Below, one piece after another: positions 10,335-20,344 of a stretch of 64,000 nt of DNA (position 1 is the first letter of the stretch; every line of letters starts with the position of its first letter). The position numbers and the translations under genes were made by a program. Source of the stretch: Pseudomonas brassicacearum (lineage in GTDB: Bacteria > Pseudomonadota > Gammaproteobacteria > Pseudomonadales > Pseudomonadaceae). The notes below the pieces were generated by a model that was given only the letters and a program-made list of their open reading frames with translations, made no database searches and had not been told where the DNA came from. The stretch covers positions 3,871,430-3,935,429 of the forward strand of contig NZ_CP007410.1 of the NCBI RefSeq assembly GCF_000585995.1. The letters run 5' to 3'.

Positions 10335-10387
10335 GTATAGAGGAAAGCCTTCTCGTGTCGCTACTGTCAAAGATGACAGTAGCGACA
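10335..10387 (-). promoter_or_regulatory. Palindromic promoter of delta-60 paralogue 1
   Basis: A perfect inverted repeat (10356-10387; 14-bp arms, 4-nt centre) contains TACTGTCAaagaTGACAGTA. On the minus strand it is followed, 21 nt after the inner 20-mer, by a -10-like CTATAC (10340-10335). No T-run follows on either strand, so it is not a typical terminator. The same arrangement precedes paralogues 2 and 3. The core fits CT-N12-AG, the Pseudomonas lux-type box, placed near -42; this identity is inference. Confidence 0.65.
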
Positions 10388-10473
10388 GATGGCGCGGGTG
10401 CCGTTGCATCCTTCCAGCCGACATTGCGGTGCGCTACCAAAGATCAGGGGTACGTCGAATAAACCCTGTCCTA

Positions 10474-11673
10474 TCAACCGAAATAACGTGCTATCCCGAT
10501 GCCTGTTCCCTGGGGTGAGGCGATCACCCAACCGGACACCACTATCTTTCCATCGACTTGCACAGCCACGTCCTGGGAGATGTCCACGCCCCCCATATTG
10601 GTCATGACTCTGCCTTGCGAGCCAAACTCAGTATCCAGTGTTCCGTTTGGAAGCAATCGTATTAACGTGAAGTTAGCGGTTTCGACGCTACCCAGGGATG
10701 CGCCTGCCGCCAGGATCTTATTGTCGGGTTGGATGGCCACGGCGCCATGTTTTACTTCGTAACCCTGGAAACCGATAAGTGCGGGAGAGCCGTTATTAAA
10801 CGTACTGTCCAGGCTTCCGTCGGGATTGATCCGAGTAATTAAAGGATGAAAGCCTTTTGATCCAAGGTCCGCGGAACCCACGGCGACGATTTTCCCATCG
10901 CGCTGCCGTTTAGCTGCCGCTATTTGCACGAAGCGACTGGAGTTTATTTCAATCGTGACAAAGCCGTTTTCGCCGAAGTCAGTGTCGGGTCGACCATCGC
11001 TCAAATAGCGTGCGAACAGCACTGCGTTATTGTCAAACCCGGCTAAAAGCAGGCGGTTATCCGCAAGTGCGAGCACGGATGAAAACTCGCCCTGGCCAAT
11101 CACCACGATGCCGGTCTTGCCAAAGGTCGGGTCAAGTTGCCCTGTGCTGTCGAGGCGAAGGAGCACTTCGTCATAGTCTTCAAAATCTCTCTGGACCCGC
11201 GCAGTGAGAACAATTTTCCCATCGGGTTGGATCGCCAGGGCGTGAACAGCATCCTCTCCAGCCGGCACATCAATGAACACCCGCCCTTCTCTGCCAAACG
11301 TGCTGTCCAGCTTCCCGTCAGACAGGGTCCTGATGAGATAGAGCATTCGTCCAGAGGCGTCTCCAACACTGCCAAATACCAATGCTCGATCATTGGATTG
11401 AAGTGTTAGAGAGGCCTGCAATGGGCGGCCATGCGGAATGAGACTGATGCGTTGAATGCCTTGATTGCCAAAGGCACCATCCACATCGCCATTGCCCAGA
11501 TGACGGACTAAAACAAGATCAGCGGCATTGACCCCCACCGTGAGTATTCTTCCGTCGCTGAGTAATTTGGATGACCCTCCAAAAGCGCTTCGGTCGAGCG
11601 TGAAAAACACCCTCCCCTCGTGACCAAAGCCTGGATCAAGAGCGCCAGCGACTTGAGTTTTTTGCGTAGCCAT
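10474..11673 (-). CDS. Delta-60 repeat protein, paralogue 2
   Basis: A 399-residue delta-60/DUF5122 protein, very similar along its length to paralogues 1 and 3 (LDPGFGHEGRV, LDSTFGREGRV, LDPTFGKTGIV, LDTEFGSQGRV). The start is followed directly by repeat 1 without a secretion signal. It lies 174 bp upstream of paralogue 1 in the same orientation but has its own palindromic promoter, so it is probably a separate transcription unit. The 26 bases at its 3' end are nearly identical to those of paralogue 1, showing recent duplication. Function unknown. Confidence 0.85.
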   Translation of the reverse strand: MATQKTQVAGALDPGFGHEGRVFFTLDRSAFGGSSKLLSDGRILTVGVNAADLVLVRHLGNGDVDGAFGNQGIQRISLIPHGRPLQASLTLQSNDRALVFGSVGDASGRMLYLIRTLSDGKLDSTFGREGRVFIDVPAGEDAVHALAIQPDGKIVLTARVQRDFEDYDEVLLRLDSTGQLDPTFGKTGIVVIGQGEFSSVLALADNRLLLAGFDNNAVLFARYLSDGRPDTDFGENGFVTIEINSSRFVQIAAAKRQRDGKIVAVGSADLGSKGFHPLITRINPDGSLDSTFNNGSPALIGFQGYEVKHGAVAIQPDNKILAAGASLGSVETANFTLIRLLPNGTLDTEFGSQGRVMTNMGGVDISQDVAVQVDGKIVVSGWVIASPQGTGIGIARYFG

Positions 11674-11709
11674 TTGCGCTGCTCTTTAAAAGGAAGAATG
11701 GGGCTACAG

Positions 11710-11760
11710 GTATAGGGAAAAGTCTTGCCCTCTCACTACTGTCAGAGATGACAGTAGTGA
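11710..11760 (-). promoter_or_regulatory. Palindromic promoter of delta-60 paralogue 2
   Basis: Perfect inverted repeat at 11733-11760 (12-bp arms, centre gaga) with the core TACTGTCAgagaTGACAGTA. A -10-like CTATAC (minus strand, 11715-11710) begins 21 nt after the core. Arm bases outside the core differ from paralogue 1 in both arms at once, so symmetry is preserved. Confidence 0.65.
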
Positions 11761-11959
11761 CGAGCGGTACGGACGCCACTTTGTCTCTCTGCGCCTACCA
11801 ATCGGGTCATAAAGACTAGCAGAGGGTCATTTTGACTTGGCTCCACGCGAGTCAAAATAACCCTTAACAACTCCAACTAATTGATTTAAATAAAAATATT
11901 ATCTGGCACGATTTCTGATCAAGTCTTATGCCCTTTTGGCGAATCTAGGAAGAGAGCCC

Positions 11960-12703
11960 ATGAGTAATGAATGCAACCCTGGTCTTGGCGTAGTCACCGG
12001 TGCCAGTTCGGGTATCGGTCTGGCCGTCACCCAACGCCTGCTGGAGCGCGGATCGAAGGTCATCGCGATGTCGCGACAGATCGGTGGCCTCGGCGAGCTG
12101 ATCGAGCGCTTTGGTGAGAAACTGTCCTGGCTGCCTGGCGACGTCACCCAGGCAAGCGATCAGGCCAGGCTGGCACAACTGGCCGCGTCCATCGGCCCAG
12201 TGGATTTCCTGGTGCCCAATGCTGGAATCGCGCAATTGGCCGACGGTCTGGACCTGACGGCTTTTGACCGCCAATGGGCCGTCAATGGCGCGGGTGCGCT
12301 CAATACCTTGAGTAGCCTGCGCGGGCATCTGGCGGCCCAGGCGTCCGTGGTCTTCATCGGTACGTTTCTGGAGCAAGTCACCTTCCCAGGGCTGGCCGCG
12401 TACATCGCCTCGAAGGCGGCATTGCGCGCGCAGATGCGCACCCTGGCCGTGGAGCTGGCGCCCTTTGGCGTTCGCCTCAACATGGTTTCGCCGGGGCCTA
12501 CCGCCACACCGATCTGGGGCACCCTGGGCCTCAATGAAGAGACCCTTGGCTCAGTGGCCAGCACCGTCAACCAACGCTTGCTCAACGGTCAATTCCTGGA
12601 ACCGGGTGCCGTGGCGGATGTCATTCTGTTCCAGTTGGGCCAGGGTGCACGGGGCGTGTATGGTCAAGACTGGGTGGTGGACAGCGGCTACACCTTGCGT
12701 TGA
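11960..12703 (+). CDS. Short-chain dehydrogenase/reductase
   Basis: A 247-residue classical SDR. It shows the nucleotide-binding motif VTGASSGIG near the N-terminus, NAG(I) after strand 4, and PGPTATPIW after the catalytic region. The usual catalytic Ser-Tyr-x3-Lys appears as ...IGTF...AAYIASKAAL: Tyr and Lys are present, but Ser is replaced by Thr or lies one position off. The start at 11960 follows AGGAAGAGAG; an upstream ATG at 11936 lacks a binding site. It sits between delta-60 paralogues 2 and 3 with no functional link visible. Substrate unknown. Confidence 0.82.
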   Translation: MSNECNPGLGVVTGASSGIGLAVTQRLLERGSKVIAMSRQIGGLGELIERFGEKLSWLPGDVTQASDQARLAQLAASIGPVDFLVPNAGIAQLADGLDLTAFDRQWAVNGAGALNTLSSLRGHLAAQASVVFIGTFLEQVTFPGLAAYIASKAALRAQMRTLAVELAPFGVRLNMVSPGPTATPIWGTLGLNEETLGSVASTVNQRLLNGQFLEPGAVADVILFQLGQGARGVYGQDWVVDSGYTLR

Positions 12704-12787
12704 TTGCGGCGAGTCCTGGCTGGAAGAGACAGCGGTTCGGCACAACAAAAAAACCGTCCTGAAATACCAGTCAGGTGCAGCGTGACC

Positions 12788-12819
12788 CCGTGACGAGGGA
12801 GCTTGCTCCCTCGTCACGG
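12788..12819. repeat. Single REP hairpin, possible terminator of the SDR gene
   Basis: A perfect stem-loop with 15-bp arms around GAGGGAGC-tt-GCTCCCTC, the same core as the type A REP arms at 27652-28446. It lies 84 bp after the SDR stop and directly before the permease vestige. No T-run follows. Confidence 0.7.
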
Positions 12820-12821
12820 TG

Positions 12822-12878
12822 GTCGCCACGATAGACACGTTGAGCGGTTGGAGTCGCCAGCGTTGGGTCAACGTGTGA
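12822..12878 (+). pseudogene. Vestige of a PhnE-like permease C-terminus
   Basis: Translating from 12822 gives VATIDTLSGWSRQRWVNV and a stop at 12876-12878. This matches the last codons of the permease at 8313-9080 (VFAVDTLSSWSRQRWVKA, stop). The remnant lies 14 bp before the 3' end of delta-60 paralogue 3, just as the intact permease lies 16 bp before the 3' end of paralogue 1. It is therefore a passenger of a segmental duplication. Only ~57 bp survive; the hairpin at 12788-12819 abuts its upstream end. Confidence 0.75.
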
Positions 12879-12892
12879 TCTCGGGCGCTGTC

Positions 12893-14089
12893 TCATTGGC
12901 TGAGGTAACGCACTATCCCCACGCCTCTGGATAAGCCCAAAACCCACCCGGACACCACTATCTTTGCGTCGGCTTGCAAAGAGATGTGCATTGCCAAATC
13001 CAAACTGCCCAGGTCTGTCATGACTCGACCGTGCAATCCAAATTCGAGGTCTGGCGCACCATTGGGGAGGAACCGCATCAACGTGAAATTGGCGGTTTTT
13101 TCGGTCCCCAAGGAGGCTCCCGCCGCAATGATTTTATTGTCCGGTTGAATAGCCACAGCGTGATGCTGAGCTTCGTAACCTTGGAAACTGATGACAGCAA
13201 GTGCTCCGTGATTGAAAGTCTCGTCCAGGCTTCCATCAGGATTGATTCGCGTTGTCAGCGTATGGAACCCCTTTGACTCAAAGTTCGCAGAACCCACGGC
13301 CACGATTTTCCCATCCGACTGCCGCTCAGCGGCAGAAATTTCCGCGTATTGGCTGTTTTTTACTTCAATCGTAACAACGCCTTCCTCACCAAAAGAACGA
13401 TCAGGTCGTCCATCATTCAGGTAGCGTGCAAACAACAAGGCACCATCTTTTGCCCCGGCGAAAAGCAGCCGGCCATCCGGGAGTATGATCAACGATGAAA
13501 AGTAAACCTTCCCGACAAACACCATCCCGGTTTCACCGAAGGTCGGGTCGAGTTCCCCTTTGCTGTCAAGCCGAAGGAGAACCTCATCATAATTCTCATA
13601 TCCCCTCACAACCCTTGCGACGAGGACGATTTTTCCGTCGGGCTGGATCGCTAGAAGACGAGCAACATCTTCGCCAACCGGCAAATCAATAACGACGCGC
13701 CCTTCCTTGCCAAAGGTGGTGTCCAGTTTTCCGTCAGGCAAGATTTTGAGGATATAAAGGATTTCAAATTCTTCCCCAACATGGCCAAATATAAATGCTT
13801 GATCATTGGGTTGAACGGTTAAGACGTTTTTCCCTAGGCGCACGCCGGGAAAAATATTGAGGCGTGTGATTCCATGGTCACCAAAAGAATCATCCAGGTC
13901 GCCATTACTCAGGTGTCGCACCAAAACAACGTCATCGACATTGACGCCAGCCGATAATATTTTTTCGTCACTGAGTAATTTTGATGTTCCTAAAAAGCCG
14001 CCTTGGGCAAGAGTGAACAGCACTTTTCCCTCGTCACCAAAGCTTGGGTCAAGATCACCCGCCGCTTTAGCTGCTTTTTGCGTAGTCAT
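12893..14089 (-). CDS. Delta-60 repeat protein, paralogue 3
   Basis: A 398-residue delta-60/DUF5122 protein (LDPSFGDEGKV, LDDSFGDHGIT, LDTTFGKEGRV, LDPTFGETGMV, LDETFNHG). Its N-terminus (MTTQKAAKAAGDLDPSFGDEGKV) is closest to paralogue 1, and its body is closer to paralogue 2. The C-terminus has diverged (VGIVRYLSQ). It has its own palindromic promoter. Function unknown; no export signal seen. Confidence 0.85.
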   Translation of the reverse strand: MTTQKAAKAAGDLDPSFGDEGKVLFTLAQGGFLGTSKLLSDEKILSAGVNVDDVVLVRHLSNGDLDDSFGDHGITRLNIFPGVRLGKNVLTVQPNDQAFIFGHVGEEFEILYILKILPDGKLDTTFGKEGRVVIDLPVGEDVARLLAIQPDGKIVLVARVVRGYENYDEVLLRLDSKGELDPTFGETGMVFVGKVYFSSLIILPDGRLLFAGAKDGALLFARYLNDGRPDRSFGEEGVVTIEVKNSQYAEISAAERQSDGKIVAVGSANFESKGFHTLTTRINPDGSLDETFNHGALAVISFQGYEAQHHAVAIQPDNKIIAAGASLGTEKTANFTLMRFLPNGAPDLEFGLHGRVMTDLGSLDLAMHISLQADAKIVVSGWVLGLSRGVGIVRYLSQ

Positions 14090-14124
14090 ATCCGCCGCTC
14101 TTTAAGGAAAGGATGGAACTACAG

Positions 14125-14176
14125 GTATAGGGGAAGTCTTTTCGCGTCACTACTGTCAGAGCTGACAGTAGTGACG
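14125..14176 (-). promoter_or_regulatory. Palindromic promoter of delta-60 paralogue 3
   Basis: Perfect inverted repeat at 14145-14176 (14-bp arms, centre gagc) containing TACTGTCAgagcTGACAGTA. A -10-like CTATAC (minus strand, 14130-14125) begins 20 nt after the 20-bp core. It is the third copy of the same promoter design. It ends 7 bp from the LysR stop codon. Confidence 0.65.
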
Positions 14177-14183
14177 AGCGGTT

Positions 14184-15107
14184 TTATGCCTTTATCAGCA
14201 ACTCCCGTCGCACATCCGCCTCTCCCTGCAACAGCTCAACCACCCAATCGATAAACACCCGAACCCTGGGCGACAGCTGTCGGTGCGGCGGGTACACCGC
14301 TGAGATCGGCCACGTCGGCACGCCGTACTCGCTCAACACTTCGACCAGCCTGCCCTCGGCCAACTGCCGTTGCACGTGGTAACGCGGCACCTGGATCAAG
14401 CCGAAGCCCGCTTCACAGGCCGTTACATAAGCGTCGGCATTATTGACAGTCAACTCACTCGGCAATTGCAACTCGCGCACCTGCCCCGCCACTTCGAACT
14501 CGAACGGAAAAAATCGTCCATTGCCCGAGGCAAAGTTGATTGCCCGATGGGCCGGTAGATCTTCCAAACGCTGGGGCGTACCTGAGCGGGCCAGGTAGTC
14601 GGGGCCGGCGCAGGTCAGTTGCCGTAGCCGCACAATGGGCCGTGCCACCAGGGCCTGATCGACAATGTTGCCGGCCCGGATTGCACAATCCACACCCTCG
14701 CGCTGCAAGTGGACCTGCCGGTCGTGAAAACCGAGGTCCAATTGCAGCCCTGGATAGCGCCGATAGAAATCCGCCAGGTGCGGCAGGATCCAGGTGCAAC
14801 CAAAGGCAATGGGCATGTCCACCCGCAAGATCCCGCGGGGCTGGCTGCGCTGGACCGACAACGAGCCTTCGAGGTCATCGAGGTCGTCCAGCAGTTGGCC
14901 GCAGCGCTGATAGTAGGCTTCGCCATCGAGCGTCGCGCGCACTTGCCGTGTGGTGCGCTGCAGCAGTTGCACGCCGAGGTGGGTTTCCAATTGCTGTATC
15001 AGCAGGCTGACGGTCGCCCGGGGCAGCCCAAGGTCATCGGCCGCCTTGCCAAAACCACCCAGTTCGACGATGCGCCTGAACACCTGCATGGCCTGTAATC
15101 GATCCAT
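14184..15107 (-). CDS. LysR-family transcriptional regulator
   Basis: A 307-residue LysR regulator: N-terminal winged helix (MDRLQAMQVFRRIVELGGFGKAADDLGLPRATVS...) and a C-terminal co-inducer domain from about residue 90. The start at 15107 gives the canonical LysR N-terminus; a GTG/ATG four codons upstream is possible. It is divergent from the aldo/keto reductase gene with 112 bp between, so it probably controls that gene (inference). It belongs to the CrgA/PA-type group often paired with oxidoreductases. Confidence 0.88.
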   Translation of the reverse strand: MDRLQAMQVFRRIVELGGFGKAADDLGLPRATVSLLIQQLETHLGVQLLQRTTRQVRATLDGEAYYQRCGQLLDDLDDLEGSLSVQRSQPRGILRVDMPIAFGCTWILPHLADFYRRYPGLQLDLGFHDRQVHLQREGVDCAIRAGNIVDQALVARPIVRLRQLTCAGPDYLARSGTPQRLEDLPAHRAINFASGNGRFFPFEFEVAGQVRELQLPSELTVNNADAYVTACEAGFGLIQVPRYHVQRQLAEGRLVEVLSEYGVPTWPISAVYPPHRQLSPRVRVFIDWVVELLQGEADVRRELLIKA

Positions 15108-15219
15108 GGCTCGACTCACTATTTAGATATTACGAATAGTTAAACCAAAAATCGCGGGTTTATCCAGAAAACAGCTTATTGGAGACTAAACCGGTCATTT
15201 ATTTCCAGGAGCAGTCAGC

Positions 15220-16215
<996 letters not shown>

Positions 16216-16505
16216 TCGAGTCGCCGGGTTTCCCCTGGGAGGGGTACGAAAGTCGCTAATCAATTGGGCGCAGTCAACACAGACGAAAGGACACTGTGGG
16301 CTGGGGATGGAAATCGATAATTTGAGACTGGGTTATACGCAGAGGATCCTGCACTGGCGTTGCTGCACAGCCTGAACGCCGCCAGGCACCTCTGCGTAGC
16401 CACTGCTGCCCAATTCGCTCCTGCATACCCAGCCGTGGCCGATACAGAGTAAGGCCTCTGCACGTATACCTCGTATGCGTCACGTCGCACTCAACGAGTC
16501 CAGCC

Positions 16506-18533
16506 ATGAACCTACTGAATCTCTTCAAGACGTCCCGAGCCCACACTCAAGGCGCTGCAAGCGTGGTTTGCACTGCAAGTGGGCTTGACCAGGCGCTGGC
16601 CAGCGTGCGCGTAGAACCGGTGCTGGTCACCGGATTTATCTCCCCTCATCTGGACATCGACCAAGTCGCCGCCAAGATCAAAAAGCGCTTCGCCCACAGC
16701 GCCATCAGCCTGTGCACGACGTCGGGCGAGCTGTGCAACGGCGCTAACGCGCTGTATTGCCAGACCGGCGATACGTGGGACCGGGTGGTGCTGCAACTGT
16801 TCGATGCCAGCGTGATTGTGTCGGCCGAGGTAGTGATGGTGCCGCTGGAGTGCGAAGACATTCGCGGCGGTGGCAAACGCCTGGCCATGCGTGAGCGCAT
16901 CGCCAAACTGGTGAACAACATCAAGCGGGTGCAGGTGAACACGCCCATTGACCATCGCGACACCTTGGCCTACGTGGTGTTCGACGGTCTTTCGGCATCC
17001 GAGTCGTTCTTCATGGAGGCGCTTTATGAGTCTGGGCGTTTCCCTTGCCTGTTCGTCGGCGGCTCTGCCGGGGGCAAACTTGATTTCAAGAAAACCCTGA
17101 TCAGTGACGGTCAACGCAGTTATCAGAACCATGCACAGATCGTTTTCCTCAAGACCGCAGCGGATGTGCGCTTCGGGGTCTTCAAAAGCCAGAACTTCCA
17201 ACCGGCCGGACTGACTTTCAGCGTGTTGACCGCTTCGGTGGAAGACCGCACCATCGATCAGGTCATCGACAGCCGTGGCAACATCAAAAGCATGGTGCAA
17301 GCCCTGTGCGACGCCTTCGAATGCACTGCCCAGATGCTGGAAAAGAAACTGGCGGATTATTCATTCGCCATCCGCGTGGGCGAAGAGCTGTTCGTGCGCT
17401 CCATTGCCCGCATTGACTATCAACAGCAAATCATCCAGCTGTTCTGCGACGTCGCTCCTGGCGAAGAACTGGTGATGGTCAAGCGCACACCCCTTCGCGA
17501 AGCAACCCGACTCGACTACGAGAAATTCCTCAAGGGCAAAGGCGGCCGGCCGGTGGCGGCGATTCTCAACGACTGCATCCTGCGCCGGCTCAACAACAGC
17601 AACGAGTTGGGCAGCATGGCCGGTATTTTCGGTGATGTGCCTTTGGCCGGCTTCTCGACGTTTGGTGAAATCCTCGGCCTGAACCTGAACCAGACACTCA
17701 CGGCGATTTTCTTCTTTCGGATGAGCAAGGGTGCCAGTTTCACCGACGAGTACGTCGACAACTTCATCGCCCACTACGGCGAGTTCAAGGCCTTTTTCCT
17801 GCGTCGTCAGATCAAGAAGCTGGCGGGCCTGAACCATGTCGTGGTCAAGCAGATCATGGCGTTCAAGATGAAAGACTTCAGCAGCGCCTTGGACACCCGC
17901 GGCCTGGACAGCACGATCCTGCCTGTATTCAACGGCCTGACGGACCTGGGCCAGGTCTTGGCCCACGCCAGCCAGCAGCAAGAGGAGATGGCCACGCAAA
18001 TCAAGCATTACTCGGGCGAGCTGCACCTGTCGATGGATGACCTGACGGGCACCATCGATCGGCAAAACACCGTTGCCGAGCAGGCGGGCACGACCGTGGA
18101 GCAGCTTGCCACGCAAGCGGGTGAAGCGGTGGTCGGCGCTCGCGCCCTCGCCAGCTCAAGCCTGCGTATTCAGTCGATCGTGCAAGTGATTCAGCAAATC
18201 GCTGGACAGACCAACCTGCTAGCCCTCAACGCCGCCATCGAAGCGGCGCGGGCCGGTGAAATGGGCAGAGGTTTTGCCGTGGTGGCGGACGAGGTGCGTA
18301 AGCTCGCGGAAATCACCCGCAAGAATGCCGCTGAAATTGGCGTGGACATCGACCTGCTGTCAAAAGAGATCCAAGGCGTCGCCCAACAGATCGAAGACCA
18401 GTCCGTAGCCGTGAGCGCCCTACGCGAGATGCTCGATGTCTTGGAGGACTCCAGCCGCACCACCGAAGGCACGGCGCAACGCACGAAGACCATCGCTGAC
18501 ACCTTGACCGGGCTGACCCATGCCAGTGCTTGA
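16506..18533 (+). CDS. Soluble FIST-domain methyl-accepting chemotaxis protein
   Basis: A 675-residue chemoreceptor. Residues ~30-235 form a FIST N domain, ~240-420 a FIST C domain (small-ligand, probably amino-acid-type sensing). Residues ~480-675 form the MCP signalling helix with the conserved tip [20 protein letters not shown] and [18 protein letters not shown]. There is no hydrophobic segment, so it should be cytoplasmic, unlike standard membrane MCPs. The C-terminal adaptation half of the coiled coil is short. It stands alone; the 290 bp before it hold no gene or clear signal. Confidence 0.88.
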   Translation: MNLLNLFKTSRAHTQGAASVVCTASGLDQALASVRVEPVLVTGFISPHLDIDQVAAKIKKRFAHSAISLCTTSGELCNGANALYCQTGDTWDRVVLQLFDASVIVSAEVVMVPLECEDIRGGGKRLAMRERIAKLVNNIKRVQVNTPIDHRDTLAYVVFDGLSASESFFMEALYESGRFPCLFVGGSAGGKLDFKKTLISDGQRSYQNHAQIVFLKTAADVRFGVFKSQNFQPAGLTFSVLTASVEDRTIDQVIDSRGNIKSMVQALCDAFECTAQMLEKKLADYSFAIRVGEELFVRSIARIDYQQQIIQLFCDVAPGEELVMVKRTPLREATRLDYEKFLKGKGGRPVAAILNDCILRRLNNSNELGSMAGIFGDVPLAGFSTFGEILGLNLNQTLTAIFFFRMSKGASFTDEYVDNFIAHYGEFKAFFLRRQIKKLAGLNHVVVKQIMAFKMKDFSSALDTRGLDSTILPVFNGLTDLGQVLAHASQQQEEMATQIKHYSGELHLSMDDLTGTIDRQNTVAEQAGTTVEQLATQAGEAVVGARALASSSLRIQSIVQVIQQIAGQTNLLALNAAIEAARAGEMGRGFAVVADEVRKLAEITRKNAAEIGVDIDLLSKEIQGVAQQIEDQSVAVSALREMLDVLEDSSRTTEGTAQRTKTIADTLTGLTHASA

Positions 18534-18623
18534 GCCGCCACTCAAGGCGCCTTGATTAGGCAGGCGCGTCAGGGTATCGCCGTGGGCAATACCCTTAACG
18601 ACAAGGTCAGTGCCGACGCCGGC

Positions 18624-19316
18624 TCAGGCCTTTTGTTCCTGCTTCAGCCGCTTGACCAGCGCTTGGGCGGCGGCCTCGGATGAAGCCGGATTCTGCCCCG
18701 TGATCAAATGTCCGTCCTCGACCACATAGCTCGCCCAGTCCGCTGCCTTGGAATATTCGCCGCCTTTTGCCTTGAGCATGTCCTCCACCAGGAACGGCAC
18801 CACCTGCGTCAGCCCCACGGCCTCTTCCTCGGAGTTGGTGAACCCGGTGACTTTCTTGCCCTTCACCACAGGCTGGCCATCCGGGGCTTGAACGTTCTTG
18901 AATACGCCAGGGGCGTGGCAAACGGCGGCCACGGGTTTATTAGCGGCATAAAAGGCCTCGATGAGAACTTTCGAATCCATGTCCTCCGCCAAGTCCCAGA
19001 GCGGCCCATGACCTCCGGGGTAAAACACGGCATCGAAGTCATAGGGGTCGATCTCACCCAGCAGCATCGTATTAGCCAATGCCGCTTGGGCTGTGGTGTC
19101 GGTGCGAAAGCGACGAGTCGCCTCGGTTTGAGCGTCCTCTTCATCGCTTTTGGGGTCCAACGGTGGCTGTCCGCCCTTAGGGGAAGCGAGCGTGACGGTC
19201 GCCTCGGCGTCGACAAACACGTAATAGGGAGCGGCGAATTCCTCGAGCCAAAAACCGGTTTTCTTACCGGTGTCACCCAGCTGATCGTGGGATGTAAGGA
19301 CCATTAAAATGTTCAT
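18624..19316 (-). CDS. DJ-1/PfpI-superfamily protein (Hsp31/glyoxalase III-like)
   Basis: A 230-residue class I glutamine-amidotransferase-like protein. It has the nucleophile elbow AAVCHAPG (Cys), the GGHGPLWDL loop upstream and a conserved acidic residue near the N-terminus (FWLEEF). This pattern is typical of the HchA/Hsp31-like branch acting as glyoxalase III or a methylglyoxal-linked deglycase; the exact activity is inference. It lies between the FIST receptor and trmK as a separate unit. Confidence 0.87.
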   Translation of the reverse strand: MNILMVLTSHDQLGDTGKKTGFWLEEFAAPYYVFVDAEATVTLASPKGGQPPLDPKSDEEDAQTEATRRFRTDTTAQAALANTMLLGEIDPYDFDAVFYPGGHGPLWDLAEDMDSKVLIEAFYAANKPVAAVCHAPGVFKNVQAPDGQPVVKGKKVTGFTNSEEEAVGLTQVVPFLVEDMLKAKGGEYSKAADWASYVVEDGHLITGQNPASSEAAAQALVKRLKQEQKA

Positions 19317-19407
19317 GTGAGCCTATCCTCCAAGTGTAAAAGGGCGACGCGGGTCGTCCTGCATTACTTTCAGAGGCTACGCTGGCGTAGACGTTCCCCC
19401 CCATGGC

Positions 19408-20103
19408 TCAAGCCAGCAACTCAGTGATCCACCGGGCCTGCCGGGCGACTTCCTGGACCTTTTCCTCGGGCACCGCCTGACGCGCCCGGGCAAACTGAGC
19501 CAGGGTCCGTTGCTTCAAGCGCAGCATCCGCTGCCACTTGACCAGGAACGCCGGGCTGCGGGCCTGCATCTGCAGCGGGCCGAAGTACAGCTCCTCGGGG
19601 GTATACAGCACCGGCCCGACGCGCTCGGCGACGATGATTTCGTAGTCGAAGCGATTCTCTCGCAGCACTTCCTCGCAAAGGATGCGGTAACCATTTTCCA
19701 TCAGCCATTGGCGCAGGGGCTGCTCGCCACCGTTGGGCTGCAGGATCAACCGCTCCTGGCCACTCAGGCGTGCCTTGCCGCTGTCGAGGATGTCGCGGAT
19801 CGTCTCGCCGCCCATGCCGCAGATGCTGATCGCCGTAATGCCGTCTTCCGGTTCGATCGCCGCCAGGCCATTGGCCAGGCGCACGGTGATCCACTGTTCC
19901 AGGTCGTTCTCGCCCACGGTGCGTTCGGCCGAGCGAAACGGCGTCAATGCCACCTCACCGGCCACCGCCGCCACGATGGCACCACGGCGCATCAACGCCA
20001 CCGGCAGGTAGGCGTGATCCGAGCCGATATCGGCCAGGCGTGCACCGGCTGGTACCTGTGCCGCCACTCGCTCCAGGCGCATGGACAATGTTTGTTCGTT
20101 CAA
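19408..20103 (-). CDS. trmK: tRNA (adenine22-N1)-methyltransferase
   Basis: A 231-residue SAM-dependent methyltransferase of the TrmK (COG2384) family. It shows the SAM motif LADIGSDHAYLP, AVAGEVALTPFRSAERTV, ISICGMGGETIRDIL, and the family motif LQPNGGEQPLRQWL. C-terminal residues ~165-231 form the helical extension of the family. TrmK makes m1A22 in tRNA. The gene is monocistronic and divergent from the response-regulator gene. Confidence 0.85.
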   Translation of the reverse strand: MNEQTLSMRLERVAAQVPAGARLADIGSDHAYLPVALMRRGAIVAAVAGEVALTPFRSAERTVGENDLEQWITVRLANGLAAIEPEDGITAISICGMGGETIRDILDSGKARLSGQERLILQPNGGEQPLRQWLMENGYRILCEEVLRENRFDYEIIVAERVGPVLYTPEELYFGPLQMQARSPAFLVKWQRMLRLKQRTLAQFARARQAVPEEKVQEVARQARWITELLA

Positions 20104-20344
20104 CTACAGCCCCTTTTTCACCACGAACGTCCGGTCGCTTTGGCCGGATCGGGAAGCGATTCTGTCGAGCCACGCCGGGCATTTCAAATTCCCGCGACCA
20201 AAGCGGAACCTGGAGTACCCCACCGGCCTCACATGTTGGTAGGGGGTTTCCGATAAACCCTATGCACCAGCAGGTCTTTTGCTACCCTATGACATGATGC
20301 ATGTAAGACATTCCCTGATAGCCAACCTCTTAAAGAGTGCCTCT

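Noticed and set aside
10356..14176. Palindromes before delta-60 genes read as terminators
   Set aside because: No T-run on either strand and a conserved -10-like element at fixed distance; they fit promoter operators better.
10356..14176. Palindromes read as SOS/LexA boxes
   Set aside because: CTGT-N8-ACAG fits, but the centre is not AT-rich and the protein family has no SOS link; kept only as an alternative.
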